From Ignavibacteria bacterium (GTDB lineage Bacteria > Bacteroidota > Ignavibacteria > Tepidaquicellales > OLB5), in NCBI GenBank assembly GCA_020852705.1, contig JADZAP010000029.1, positions 1 through 64,000 on the forward strand: DNA of 64,000 nt, read 5' to 3'. Each line of letters opens with the position of its first letter. Position 1 is the stretch's first letter. The translations under genes and the position numbers were made by a program. Of this stretch, positions 27,701 through 36,881 are shown piece by piece. The notes beneath the pieces were generated by a model. It ran no database searches. It was not told where the DNA came from and saw only the letters and a list, made by a program, of their open reading frames with translations.

Positions 27701-29594
27701 TAAAATTTACTATCAAACCTCCTCGGTTAATTGCATTCTTTATTGAGTCTGAATAATTAAAAGTAATAAATCCTGCTGAATCATTTCTGTATATTTTTTC
27801 AGATAAACCTGAAACCGGCTGAGGTGAAATATAGCTGTTAATTAATTCATTTGACTGCGTTTGATATTGTATCTGCTCTATTCTGTTTGGACCGCCTGTT
27901 ATCATATTAAAATTCTTCCACCAGCTTTGTGGCGGTTCGTTTTCATACTCCATTATCTTATTTACTACATCCTGTGCCTCCTGTTGTGTGTAAACCGGAA
28001 GTCTTCCTGTTGCTATTTGATGCCAATATGAAAAATTATTCTGTATAAAATTCACAAAATATCCGTCAGTTGGGGGATTGCCGTAAACCGGTATAAGATT
28101 TTTATAAAGATTCTGTGAATTCTTGTTGTTTTTAGGGTCAAGCGAACCTCTTCCCATCAGCAAAACATAAGATGGTTTTGGCTGCTGCCAATTATCATAA
28201 GCATTCTTTAGGAAATTTTTAATCCCTTCCGGAGTTTCCATTCCGTAACTGAATATATCTGTTATATCTTCTGATTTTACTTTTACTGCTCTAAAGTTAT
28301 CTCTGCTTGCCCTAAATTGCCTTAATTGTTCTGCTTGTGAATCAAATAAGCTATTATAAATTATTATATAATCTGCAGAACCATTTACAAGTCCCGGTAC
28401 CTGCCTTGCTGAATATCTGTATGGAAGGTTTGAAATTTGTTTGTTATAGATTTCAAAATTACCGTTCTTTTTGCCTGTAAAAAATAAAGTGTCTCCGTTT
28501 GAACTGATATTGGTTATCTTTATTTTATTTTTTATATCATAAATACTAATGGGCTGAGTGGAATTATAACCGCTAATTTTAAACTTTGCTGAAGTTGTAT
28601 CCTGTGAATTTAATTTGATACTGCAATATGAATTATTGAAAATAAATTTTTTTGGATATGAAACTTCTATCAGATCAAAATACAGACTTGGTGTTGCATT
28701 TGGGTTGCCAAACGTGGGAGAATATGTTACAGAAACTGTGTTTTGTCCGGTATTAAGCAAATTACTTTGAAAACTTACTGTTGTATCAAACCTGTTGTAA
28801 TCATCTTTTTGTAATGTTGAAATTCCGGTTGAATTAACACTTAATATAATTCTATGCTCATTATAACTTGTATCTTTTGAATTTGGAAATGCAAATACCC
28901 TGAATGTACATTGTTCTGTTTGAGGACTTAATAATGGAAGCTGAAATGTTCCTGTTACCGTGTAACCATACTGCGGTGTAAGGTTTTTCCAAAACCAGCC
29001 TTCGCCTGATATTTTTTCATTGTTAAAATACCTGAAATCTGTATTTGGATTTAATGTCATTCCCGGAGAATACAGCGAATCATATTCAATGTGTATTTTT
29101 TCAAATGAATAATTTTCACTGTATTCATTTACGGCTGAATATGAAGAAAGATTATATCTTAACCCGTTGCTTCCGTCCCAGCCAATCCAGTAAACGCTTG
29201 TATCTGAGTAAAGATTGAAATATTCATCCGTTGTATAATCTATTGCAATTGGTCCAAAACTTGCCTGATATGTGTTTGTAATCCCGCCATAATTTCTTGT
29301 TCCGTAGAAATCAATATAATCATTTGCATCAAATGAACCATCTTGCTCGCCTTCAAAATAAATTGGGAATTCAATTCCTTTAAAATATATTTTAACTGTT
29401 CTGGGGTCAATATTAGAAGTGTTGATGCCTGAGGTGATAAACTCATTTCTGCTTATCCTGTAAATGCCGTCATTTACAATATACATTTTAAGGTAAATTT
29501 TATTTGGAACTATCCAGTTGAAATTCTGGCTCTTTAGTGAAAAACTAAGTGTAAATAAAACAAATGTAATTATGCTTAATTTCACGGCATTCAT
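24732..29594 (-). CDS. C25 (gingipain-family) cysteine peptidase, PorU-like, with sorting domain
   Basis: 1620 residues, signal peptide 1-22. The C25 peptidase domain spans ~405-770: GRGSLDP, WHQIATGRLPV, catalytic His634 in FIGHAASQNW and Cys664 in LSMTCFTGKN. Large Ig-like regions follow, then a C-terminal sorting-type domain (FNYPNPMQGETYFTFDL ... QKLAILK). The T9SS sortase PorU is a C25 peptidase that removes the sorting domain of cargo and links cargo to anionic LPS; this protein is a candidate PorU or a paralogous secreted protease. It is longer than the P. gingivalis enzyme. Its ATG overlaps the stop of the upstream WecG/TagA gene (ATGA, 29591-29594), so expression is coupled to glycan synthesis. 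Confidence 0.87.
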   Translation of the reverse strand: MNAVKLSIITFVLFTLSFSLKSQNFNWIVPNKIYLKMYIVNDGIYRISRNEFITSGINTSNIDPRTVKIYFKGIEFPIYFEGEQDGSFDANDYIDFYGTRNYGGITNTYQASFGPIAIDYTTDEYFNLYSDTSVYWIGWDGSNGLRYNLSSYSAVNEYSENYSFEKIHIEYDSLYSPGMTLNPNTDFRYFNNEKISGEGWFWKNLTPQYGYTVTGTFQLPLLSPQTEQCTFRVFAFPNSKDTSYNEHRIILSVNSTGISTLQKDDYNRFDTTVSFQSNLLNTGQNTVSVTYSPTFGNPNATPSLYFDLIEVSYPKKFIFNNSYCSIKLNSQDTTSAKFKISGYNSTQPISIYDIKNKIKITNISSNGDTLFFTGKKNGNFEIYNKQISNLPYRYSARQVPGLVNGSADYIIIYNSLFDSQAEQLRQFRASRDNFRAVKVKSEDITDIFSYGMETPEGIKNFLKNAYDNWQQPKPSYVLLMGRGSLDPKNNKNSQNLYKNLIPVYGNPPTDGYFVNFIQNNFSYWHQIATGRLPVYTQQEAQDVVNKIMEYENEPPQSWWKNFNMITGGPNRIEQIQYQTQSNELINSYISPQPVSGLSEKIYRNDSAGFITFNYSDSIKNAINRGGLIVNFIGHAASQNWELGLEDPYILNNGSKLPFVLSMTCFTGKNSEVNQRSFGEKFILAPGRGALGFLGTTGWSFSGAGNQINKQIFQGFSQDTLRRLGSLVQNAFNNMLQDTSNFQVRNMINSYMLLGDPASRLMLPTGPEFVIGQTDYRITNQYPLIGETVTWKIFPKNYGLYVQNCQVRFEIIKNGINFRTKDTLISDFKIYDTLSYTFSIDTIGNYTLKASLDPNNQFSNEDPSNNILTIPLPLRNISYTPLKPINNSVIKSDSVEFTGLNPQVNLLQNNVKLVLQIDTNSNFTAPLLNYSTGSVSGVTTKVKYRVPFPDTNIVYYWRTNSIINNDSTGWSETMKFVYNPFIASTFARSIDNDSIVVLYPRLSGQFPQNTYSGLYYTGSGFKLNNEEGTLEVKSYGSNGSEASYFIINQYTLYADAGQNTGLNIVKLRKLTGGLVEFRNFRMSTPQSSDSVLSFLNTFDTTHYIMAGIASYVSVSDSLRQTAKNKMRQFGSVLIDSVTRFDQFDSYAFIGYLNAQNQDVSEQFHRYSSNSNWEPSFANRTPVFLSTHGTINFSLGPAHRWKYFSWNRILPGGSSVNFDVTGITYTGQNVTLYSGLQTNTFTNLDTISSFIYPELKLKATIEIDTLSGLESPEFRSLFFKYTPPAEIIPDNYSFVRSDSIVDEGTEINISVKNYNVGFVPAGTVVYKWTANAYNGLVNLRTDTIYTLLGVDSSYLSTVTFNTQGLKNPQTRADTLDINFEVSMLNNQNDYYPFNNFAFTDIVILGDSTGPAIDVTYNGIKILDGDIIQAKPEILFRFYDDSPQQYSITDTTGIYIKLDERRIYYTLNGTPNPELNFNPLNDGTLKTLVTYKPELPAGLHQLKYFGTDKNDHKDTLLNNIYISYDFAVRNLFNYPNPMQGETYFTFDLFSPEPPQSCTIKIYTVAGRLIREVKAPAVVGFNQIYWDGKDGDGETMANGIYLYKLILEGMGKTETSIQKLAILK

Positions 29595-30328
29595 CTTGCC
29601 AAAATACGCATTTTTAATTTAATAATTCTATATATAAATAAGGGGTTTCCAATAATATACCTGTTAAAATACTTTAAGGGATTTTTTATTAATCTGTAAA
29701 ACCATTCAAAACCAAATTTTCTTAAAAATTCAGGACCTCTGTGTTTTGTCCCTGCAAATACTTTTATCCCTTCTCCAACGGTTAATATAACATTGCAATT
29801 TATCTTCAAATAATTTTCATATACCCATTGTTCCTGCTTTGGTGTTCCCAGCCCTATAATAAGAATTTCAGCTTTAGATTTATCTATTTCTTGTATTACT
29901 TCATCAGTTTCAAATCCAAACCCGGTAAATGTGCCTGAAATATTTAATCCCGCATTTTGCGTATTTACGCTGTTTAATGTATCACTATCATGTCCAAAGA
30001 AAAATAAACTATAATTATTTTTCCTGCATTCATTAATTAATAACGGGTAAAAATCTGATCCAGTAAATCTGTTTTTTAATGTGCTCTTTCCAAACAGAAT
30101 ATTTGAAGCAAATTTAATACCTATGCCATCCGGGTGATTTATATGGCTAACAGCAAGATATTCTGCAAGATGCTTATCCTTATATGAAATATTAATAGTA
30201 TTTGCATTTACATAATTTATTATGATCTTTTTGTTATCTTTTATTGATCTTTTAATTTCAAAAATAAGTTCATCGTAATTGATTGTATTAATTAAAATAC
30301 CATTTATATTTATTTTTTTATAACTCAA
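29591..30328 (-). CDS. WecG/TagA/CpsF-family glycosyltransferase
   Basis: 245 residues. The family transfers N-acetylmannosamine (or its uronic acid) to lipid-linked GlcNAc. Conserved marks are HPDGIGI (69-75 region), RFTGSDF, LGTPKQEQW and VGEGIKVFAG, with the C-terminal GFEWFYRLIKNP helix that binds the membrane. Normal length. It overlaps the following C25 peptidase gene by 4 nt and follows a GT4 gene by 1 nt. Likely adds the second sugar of the surface polysaccharide repeat. Confidence 0.93.
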   Translation of the reverse strand: MSYKKININGILINTINYDELIFEIKRSIKDNKKIIINYVNANTINISYKDKHLAEYLAVSHINHPDGIGIKFASNILFGKSTLKNRFTGSDFYPLLINECRKNNYSLFFFGHDSDTLNSVNTQNAGLNISGTFTGFGFETDEVIQEIDKSKAEILIIGLGTPKQEQWVYENYLKINCNVILTVGEGIKVFAGTKHRGPEFLRKFGFEWFYRLIKNPLKYFNRYIIGNPLFIYRIIKLKMRILAR

Positions 30329-30329
30329 A

Positions 30330-31427
30330 TCAATCAGCAGTGCTAAACTTCTTTGATTGTATTAATTGTTTGTATAAACCATCAATTTTTGGTATAATAC
30401 ACTCCTGTGTATAATTACTGATAACATCACGGTATAGATTTGCTGAGCATTTCTCAGCTAATTTATTGCTGCTTTTATAAAGAATTATTTTTTTTGCCAG
30501 CTCAATTTCATTGCCCGATTCAAATAAAAGCCCGTTTAAACCATCTTTAATTAACTCGCCTATCCCGTCAACATTAGCACCAATAAACGGCACCCTGTGC
30601 AGCCCTGCCTGAAGCATAAAATTAGGAAAAGGATCACGGGAAGATGGTAAAACGCAGATATCTGCCGTTAAAAAGTATTTTAACAATTTTTTCTGCGGTT
30701 CTATTATTTCTGCGTTAAGCTTGTTTTTTGAAATGTATCTCCGGTAATTTATTTCATTTTTGCCTTCGCCAATCATCAGCAGAGTAATCTGTTCATTCTT
30801 CAAAATTTTTAAAGCTCTTAAAAGGGTCTCGAAATCTTTATCCTTATGAAATCTGCCTATTGCCAGAATAATAAATGGATTTCTTTTTTTACCTTTTCGG
30901 GAAAAGTTCATTTTTGTTTTCTTAAGCTCATCTGTATCTGTAAAATTATGTATAAGAGATATTTTATTTTGAGGGATATTGAATTTATCTCTCAGCATTT
31001 TAACTATCGAATTACTTACCGCTATTATCCTGTCTGATTTATATTCAATATTATATTTCCTTTTAACAATGCTTAACGAAGTAAAAACTGTAGCAGGTTT
31101 ATTATGTTTTATTCTTAAAATGGCTCTTATACTCAGCATTTCAGGCAAACGGTGGTGATTATGTATTATATCTATCTTGTTTTCTGCAATAAATTTCCTT
31201 AACTTTTTTATGTTGCCCGCAATTGAAATAGGGTTCTTGGATTTTAAATTTTTGATTATAGTGCAGGGTATTCTGCATTCTTCAAGCCGTTCAATGGAAT
31301 CACCCCCGTTTGTTATTACAAACACACGGTGTTGTTTGTTTTGATATTTACATAATAAATTAACATAATAACTTCTGCCGCAGGCATAATTAAAATCAGG
31401 TGTTATATGCAGTATATTTAATTTCAT
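30330..31427 (-). CDS. Glycosyltransferase family 4 (GT-B fold)
   Basis: 365 residues. N-terminal acceptor domain with NILHITPDF and HNHHRLPEML; C-terminal nucleotide-sugar domain with ILAIGRFHKDKDFETLLRAL and the acidic/glycine pattern LPSSRDPFPNFMLQAG...GIGELIKDGLNGLLF, diagnostic for GT4 retaining enzymes. Cytoplasmic, peripheral at the inner membrane. Sugar specificity is unknown. Part of the tightly spaced polysaccharide operon. Confidence 0.92.
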   Translation of the reverse strand: MKLNILHITPDFNYACGRSYYVNLLCKYQNKQHRVFVITNGGDSIERLEECRIPCTIIKNLKSKNPISIAGNIKKLRKFIAENKIDIIHNHHRLPEMLSIRAILRIKHNKPATVFTSLSIVKRKYNIEYKSDRIIAVSNSIVKMLRDKFNIPQNKISLIHNFTDTDELKKTKMNFSRKGKKRNPFIILAIGRFHKDKDFETLLRALKILKNEQITLLMIGEGKNEINYRRYISKNKLNAEIIEPQKKLLKYFLTADICVLPSSRDPFPNFMLQAGLHRVPFIGANVDGIGELIKDGLNGLLFESGNEIELAKKIILYKSSNKLAEKCSANLYRDVISNYTQECIIPKIDGLYKQLIQSKKFSTAD

Positions 31428-31450
31428 TCCCTCCTGTGAATTTATTTTAC

Positions 31451-33091
31451 TCAGTATATCTTCTTAAATCCAAGTCCATCAGCTGCAAAGCACTCAACAT
31501 TACTGTTCAAGATTTTCAATGTCAATTTTATAGGTTTATCCACAATATTAAATTCCGTGAACTCAACTGATATATCTTTATTTTTAAAACCTGTCCTTAT
31601 TCTCTCCGGATTATATCCTTCTATGTAAAAAAACTGCTGCGGTGCTTTTGTCTTTATCTCAAATTCATCCGATGAAATATTTTTTATTTCAAATCCGGCT
31701 CCTATAGAACTTTCCTGAAATGCGGCACTTTGTATTACATCATTTATTGTATCTTTTATTATAAACTCACGTTCCTTCCAGTAATTATAAGCACCTGTCA
31801 TTTTATCAAACATAAATGTTTGTTTATATCTGCCCGGATTCCCAATTATTATTAATTTCTTATCTCTATCCCTTTTTGTATTTATCAGATTATTTACATT
31901 TTCAATTGATTTATTATAAGATGTTACCCAGTCTGTAACTGCTGTTCCTGTCCAGAATATCCAAAATGCCAATGCAAGGGCAAAGCTTACTTTGAATATA
32001 TTTTTTTTCATATTCAAACTTTCATTGATTTGCTTGCTGTAAATATATAAAATGAAAATATTGATTATTGTAAATGGCAGCAGTATCATTTGTGGTCTTA
32101 TATAACCCACAATTGCATAGGGAGTAATTAATACAAAAAAGAAAGAGGTTAACTGCCAAAGTATCTTATATACATCAGATCTTATTGCTGACCAAAACAA
32201 ATAAAACAGCGATCCGTACAAAATTAAAAGATATAGAAATATCAGCTTATTATTATTTCTTAACTGAAAGTTTAATGTTATAAAATCAAGCGGAATTGAT
32301 AATGCAATCAATGCCCTTGCATATACACCCGGCGCATTAGATAAAGGAAAACTTTGGTATAGAGTTGTAATTTCTGCTGCATTATTTCCCAATATCGAAA
32401 TTCTAAAAACAAAATACGCTGCAACTATTATAAAAAAAGTTATTAATAAGGGATAAGTTTTTTTTATCCCCTGCTTACCGTTTCTGTATAACTCAAATAA
32501 AAATATTACTACCGGAAATGTTATTGCCAGCTCTTTGGTAAATAATGACATAAGGAAACTAAATAGTGATAATATTAAAAATATCCATTTGCCTGAATCA
32601 CTGTAAAGCAGAAAAAGCAGGATTGCTGTTACATAAAAAAATGCGCAAATTAAGTCAACTCTTGCTGCCATCCAGCAAATATTGTTTACATTATTGGGAT
32701 AAAGCAAAATTGCCGTTAAACAAACCAAAGATACTGAAGCTTTCTTGGTTAAATAATATACCGTTAAACCTGCTGTAAAGGATAAGAATATTAACATCAT
32801 TAAATTTTGTATTCTAAACCACACAAAATTATCATACCCCAGCCCCAAAAACTGATTTATTGTTATACTTTTTTCTAATGATAAATAATAAAAAGGTCTT
32901 ATATGAAAGGCATTTGTAAAAGGAAGACTGCCGGTTATTTTTTGATAAAATGTGGAGTTAATTGCATCATACAAATTAAGGTAATCATCTGATAAAAGTC
33001 CTATATTAAAAAATCCAAGAAAATATATTATTGCCGAGTAAACTGCAAATATTCCTAAGGAATAATAGATAAATTTACGGGATTCTTTCAA
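31451..33091 (-). CDS. Polytopic membrane protein, GT-C-type glycosyltransferase-like
   Basis: 546 residues with about eleven membrane segments in the first ~400 residues and a soluble, probably periplasmic C-terminal domain (~400-546). Asp35-Asp36 in the first external loop (LLSDDYLNLYD) match the DD/DE motif of GT-C enzymes that use polyprenyl-phosphate sugars, and TKELAITFP resembles the loop of GT39/TMTC-like proteins. It could add a side sugar in the periplasm; a polymerase role (Wzy) is less likely but possible because no other Wzy candidate is present. Confidence 0.7.
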   Translation of the reverse strand: MKESRKFIYYSLGIFAVYSAIIYFLGFFNIGLLSDDYLNLYDAINSTFYQKITGSLPFTNAFHIRPFYYLSLEKSITINQFLGLGYDNFVWFRIQNLMMLIFLSFTAGLTVYYLTKKASVSLVCLTAILLYPNNVNNICWMAARVDLICAFFYVTAILLFLLYSDSGKWIFLILSLFSFLMSLFTKELAITFPVVIFLFELYRNGKQGIKKTYPLLITFFIIVAAYFVFRISILGNNAAEITTLYQSFPLSNAPGVYARALIALSIPLDFITLNFQLRNNNKLIFLYLLILYGSLFYLFWSAIRSDVYKILWQLTSFFFVLITPYAIVGYIRPQMILLPFTIINIFILYIYSKQINESLNMKKNIFKVSFALALAFWIFWTGTAVTDWVTSYNKSIENVNNLINTKRDRDKKLIIIGNPGRYKQTFMFDKMTGAYNYWKEREFIIKDTINDVIQSAAFQESSIGAGFEIKNISSDEFEIKTKAPQQFFYIEGYNPERIRTGFKNKDISVEFTEFNIVDKPIKLTLKILNSNVECFAADGLGFKKIY

Positions 33092-33103
33092 TTTATATAC
33101 TTG

Positions 33104-34057
33104 TTAATTTTTTAACAGCCCTAAAAGCTCCTTTTTATATCTGCTTTTATTCTCAATTATAGCTTTTATCCTGTATTTAAAATGTGAATTTATAAACTTA
33201 ATGAAATATTTATCAGGTAAAAACGTAGTACAATATGCAGTAAAATTCTTTAATGATTTTGAATTTTTTAAATAACCCCTTGCCAGCTTCCTGCTGCCAT
33301 AAAAGTAATTAAGCCACGCTGTAACCTGTGCCCAATAAAAATGATCTCCCTTTGACTTTGATTCTATCATTTTCTTAAATGCTGAAGTGCTAAGCATTTC
33401 AAATAATCTATCACTGCTTCCTGTGTTTGTTCTGGAATCTTTTCTGAGACGCGTATAAACTAAAAATTCAGGTATAATTGCAATCCTGTATTTCTCCCGC
33501 AATCTGTACATTAATTCAAAATCTTCGTAAGCATCAAATGATTCATCGTATTTGCTCTCTGCTAAAATGCTTTTTCTTATTAGTAGTGAGGATTGATTTA
33601 TCGGATTATGCAGATCCAGATATTTATTTATTTTATTATGATAAATTGGCTCTCTTAACAAAAATAACACCTTTGCCGGATCTTTAAAATAAACTGACCA
33701 TGATGAAAGTATATCAACTTCCGGATTTTCTTCAATATATTTTATCTGCCTCTCTAATCTGTTGACTGTATTCAGGTCATCTGAATCAATTCGGGCAATC
33801 CATTCATACCTGCATAATCCCGCACCGTAATTTAGAGCTGCAGATGTTCCTTGGTGTTCGGTAAAATAGTATCTTATTCTGTTATCCTGAATTTTTTTAA
33901 TTATATTTTCTGTATTATCCGTTGAGCCGTCATTTATTATTAATAATTCAAAATTTCTAAAGCTTTGTTTAAGAATGCTTCTGATAGAGCTTTCTATGTA
34001 TTTGCTGCAGTTGTAAGCAGGCATTAATACAGAAATATTTTCTATTTTCTTCTGCAT
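33104..34057 (-). CDS. Glycosyltransferase family 2 (GT-A fold)
   Basis: 317 residues. ISVLMPAYNCSKYI at the N-terminus, DGSTDNT (nucleotide binding) and the metal-binding ARIDSDDLN are the standard GT2 signatures; the catalytic-base region follows near DEDFELMYRLREKY-like EDFELMYR. Inverting transferase adding a sugar to a lipid-linked acceptor. The 3' end of the upstream GT4 gene overlaps its start by 16 nt, showing co-expression. Confidence 0.94.
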   Translation of the reverse strand: MQKKIENISVLMPAYNCSKYIESSIRSILKQSFRNFELLIINDGSTDNTENIIKKIQDNRIRYYFTEHQGTSAALNYGAGLCRYEWIARIDSDDLNTVNRLERQIKYIEENPEVDILSSWSVYFKDPAKVLFLLREPIYHNKINKYLDLHNPINQSSLLIRKSILAESKYDESFDAYEDFELMYRLREKYRIAIIPEFLVYTRLRKDSRTNTGSSDRLFEMLSTSAFKKMIESKSKGDHFYWAQVTAWLNYFYGSRKLARGYLKNSKSLKNFTAYCTTFLPDKYFIKFINSHFKYRIKAIIENKSRYKKELLGLLKN

Positions 34058-35112
34058 TTTCCGTAAAGCTCAATATGTTTAACTCTCATTTGCTCAATTG
34101 AAAACTCTTGCTTTGTGAAATCATAAAGTTTTTTTGAAAGGGATATATATTGATTATAATTATATATTGAATCTTCCAACAGACCGCATAATTTTTCAGA
34201 ACTGTTATAGCTGTATATCAAACCGTTCAAACCGTGCTTTATTACATCTTCTGCTCCTTCAAAATCAGATGTAATTACCAATGTGTTTGTTGCACCTGCT
34301 TCTGTAATTATTGCCGGGAAACCTTCATAACCCCTGATTGATGAATTTACAAGTATATTGGTATGCTTTAGTGTTTCATAAATATCATTTATTCGTTCGT
34401 TTATTATAACCTTGCTGCCAAGTGAACTGTTAAGTGCTGTTAAGCTTTCTTTAAGTTCACCTTCGCCGGCAAGATGAAATTCAGCAATATTAAATACATC
34501 TCCGGGCAGCTTATTAACTGCATGTATATATATATCCAGCCCTTTGCTTTGTATAAATCTTGATGCGGCTAAAATTTTCAGCTTTCCGTTATTTGGCTTA
34601 TCGGGCATTGGTTCTGTTATCGGAATTCCGCATCTGATAAAATGTATTCTGCTTTCATCTGCTATTTTTTTGCTTAAAATATGCCTTTTAATATGTTCGC
34701 TAATCGCAACATAATAATCAGCATTAAAATGTTTCAGCCTGCCCATTTGCGGTAAAATTCCGTGATTGGTCTGTATAGTTGGTCTGCCGGTTAATTTTGC
34801 TGCTTTAGCAGCAATTGCTGCCCCGTAATGATAATGTGAATGGATTATTTCTATACTGTTTTCTCTTGTAAAACGTGTTAAAAAATTTATTGCTTTTATC
34901 ATTGTTGTAAAAGACCTGTTTGCATGCAAAAATCTTTCATCTGAAACTATATTTACATCAATTCCGCTGAATCTGTTAATACCGTTACCGCCTCCGCATA
35001 TTATCCATAACTTTACTTTCCCTTCCTGCGTTAGTGAGCGTGATAAATGCAGAAGATGATTTGTAACGCCGCATGTATATCTTAATTCATTGGCAAGTAG
35101 TAATACATTCAT
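34042..35112 (-). CDS. Glycosyltransferase family 4
   Basis: 356 residues. GT-B enzyme: LLANELRYTCGVTNHL glycine-rich start, HSHYHYGAAIAAKAAK, then LKILAASRFIQSKGLDIYI and EGFPAIITEAGATN...GLNGLIY, the GT4 donor-binding signature. The N-terminal motif is close in style to the GT4 at 30330, suggesting related acceptors. It overlaps the GT2 gene downstream by 16 nt. Confidence 0.92.
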   Translation of the reverse strand: MNVLLLANELRYTCGVTNHLLHLSRSLTQEGKVKLWIICGGGNGINRFSGIDVNIVSDERFLHANRSFTTMIKAINFLTRFTRENSIEIIHSHYHYGAAIAAKAAKLTGRPTIQTNHGILPQMGRLKHFNADYYVAISEHIKRHILSKKIADESRIHFIRCGIPITEPMPDKPNNGKLKILAASRFIQSKGLDIYIHAVNKLPGDVFNIAEFHLAGEGELKESLTALNSSLGSKVIINERINDIYETLKHTNILVNSSIRGYEGFPAIITEAGATNTLVITSDFEGAEDVIKHGLNGLIYSYNSSEKLCGLLEDSIYNYNQYISLSKKLYDFTKQEFSIEQMRVKHIELYGKCRRK

Positions 35113-35122
35113 TTTTCTTGCT

Positions 35123-36229
35123 TTAGTATAAATTTTTGTACAATGAATAAATATTTTGCCAGTTTAAATTTTGTGCAGCCAAAATTGCATTTCTGGATAA
35201 TTTACTCAACTTATTACTGTCTGATTTAATTAGCTTTGTTAATATCTCAGTAAGTTTATCGGGTTTGCTATAACTGAATACATAACCATTTACATCTTCT
35301 GTTAACATTGAAGATATTCCGGTTTCTTCAGTTACTACAGGTATAAGCCCACCAGCCATAGCTTCTGCTGTGCTTATTGAAAAAGTATCATACTCATTTA
35401 GCGATAAAAATATATCTTTATCTTTGTAAAATTCAGCAAGTTCAATTGTTTCCATCGGAGAAATAATGTTAATCTGTTCAATAATGCTTTTTTGCAGTTT
35501 TATTTCTTCTGATGTTATTAAATATATTTCTATATTTTCAACTTTGCCGGAAAGTATATTGAGAATTAATTCAAAACCAGAGCGGTTCAGTGAATTCTTA
35601 TACATCATAACTGCTTTTAAGATACTGTTCGTTCCTTTTTTTTTGCCTGAATTAAAAAAAACACTCTCAACTCCGCCCGGAATAACTTTGATCTTATCTG
35701 CTCCTATTTTATAATATCTCTTTACAATTTCAATTGCTTGTTCTGATGGGAATATAACTACATCAGAGTATTTTAGATAAATATTTTCGCATACCCTGTC
35801 TTTAAAAGCTGTAAATCCCTTTGCTAATTTTAAATAATTATTCTCAAATAAAATTATTCCGTGTGAATTGTATATTATTTTTACTTTAAAAAATACTTTA
35901 TATAAAAAAAATAATATTCCGTATCTTTCAAACGTTGTTAAATGAATAACTGCAGGTTTAAAGTTTCTGAGGCAGGGGATAATCCTAAAAATTCCAAGTG
36001 TGAGTATAATTCCGTTTTCGGTTTGATTTATTTTATAACCAAATAATTTTTGCCATAATGAATGTTCCCTTCCGTCAAAAAAATATTGTATAAATATACC
36101 TTTATGCTCTTTACAATAATTGCTAAAAAGATTTTGAGCAGCATTTTGCGGACCTGATAGTATCTTTTCTGCTGTATATCTTCCGCCAAAAACAACAACT
36201 TCATTAATATTTATTTCTCTTCTTCTCAA
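35123..36229 (-). CDS. Glycosyltransferase family 4
   Basis: 368 residues. GT-B fold with VVFGGRYTAEKILSGPQNAA at the start, IIYNSHGIILFENN, FPSEQAIEIVKRYY and the C-terminal LNEYDTFSISTAEAMAGGLIP acidic signature with GYVFSY. Donor sugar unknown. Its start overlaps the upstream methyltransferase gene by 26 nt, so the two are translated from one transcript. Confidence 0.9.
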   Translation of the reverse strand: MRRREININEVVVFGGRYTAEKILSGPQNAAQNLFSNYCKEHKGIFIQYFFDGREHSLWQKLFGYKINQTENGIILTLGIFRIIPCLRNFKPAVIHLTTFERYGILFFLYKVFFKVKIIYNSHGIILFENNYLKLAKGFTAFKDRVCENIYLKYSDVVIFPSEQAIEIVKRYYKIGADKIKVIPGGVESVFFNSGKKKGTNSILKAVMMYKNSLNRSGFELILNILSGKVENIEIYLITSEEIKLQKSIIEQINIISPMETIELAEFYKDKDIFLSLNEYDTFSISTAEAMAGGLIPVVTEETGISSMLTEDVNGYVFSYSKPDKLTEILTKLIKSDSNKLSKLSRNAILAAQNLNWQNIYSLYKNLY

Positions 36230-36875
36230 TTTTTTCTATCATTTTCTTCATACCCAATCTGTGTTTAAGAAAATTTTTTAATCTGAAATATTTACCGAAT
36301 TTATTGGTGAATTTTATCTTTTCTTTTGAAAGCAGTATTACACTGTACTCACGGTTTATGTTATCGTAAAATGTTTTTATTTTACTATGTCTAAATTTTG
36401 TAAAATCATTATTATACCAAATACTCTTATGTGCTTCATGCGGATTTTCTTCTGTTCCTTCCTGTGCCCAATATTTTCCAATCGGAATATTAATTAGTGC
36501 AACTTTCCCTTTTTCAATTGCAAGATTAATAAGCTCTTCTCCCTCACGTTTTGTAAAATGTTCAATTACATCACCTAAATTTATAAGGTCATATTTTCCT
36601 GAATAACTGCGTAAATAATCCAGTGCATTATCTATTATAATGTTGCTATAAAAAAATTTGTGGTAGTCTTTTATGTAACCCGGAAATATCTCAACACCAT
36701 CAATAACACGTTCCCAATTACCATTATACTTTGAACCCTCCCAGATTTCTAAAAATTCTCTGAATAAAATACCCCACCTGCCAAAACCAACACCAATATC
36801 AAGTATGCTTTTAGGATCAATCTTCCTGATAAGCTCAATATTGTATGATATATTCTGCCAGTTTGATGTACCCAT
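36204..36875 (-). CDS. Class I SAM-dependent methyltransferase-like protein
   Basis: 223 residues. Motif I is SILDIGVGFGRWG (23-35); motif II-like GVEIFPGY and motif IV-like YDLINLGDVIEHF follow. The C-terminus is strongly basic (HRLGMKKMIEKIEKKR), perhaps contacting membrane or nucleic acid. In a polysaccharide locus an O-methylation or chain-capping role is reasonable. It follows the flippase gene by 6 nt and overlaps the GT4 gene by 26 nt. Confidence 0.82.
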   Translation of the reverse strand: MGTSNWQNISYNIELIRKIDPKSILDIGVGFGRWGILFREFLEIWEGSKYNGNWERVIDGVEIFPGYIKDYHKFFYSNIIIDNALDYLRSYSGKYDLINLGDVIEHFTKREGEELINLAIEKGKVALINIPIGKYWAQEGTEENPHEAHKSIWYNNDFTKFRHSKIKTFYDNINREYSVILLSKEKIKFTNKFGKYFRLKNFLKHRLGMKKMIEKIEKKRNKY

Positions 36876-36881
36876 TGTGTT

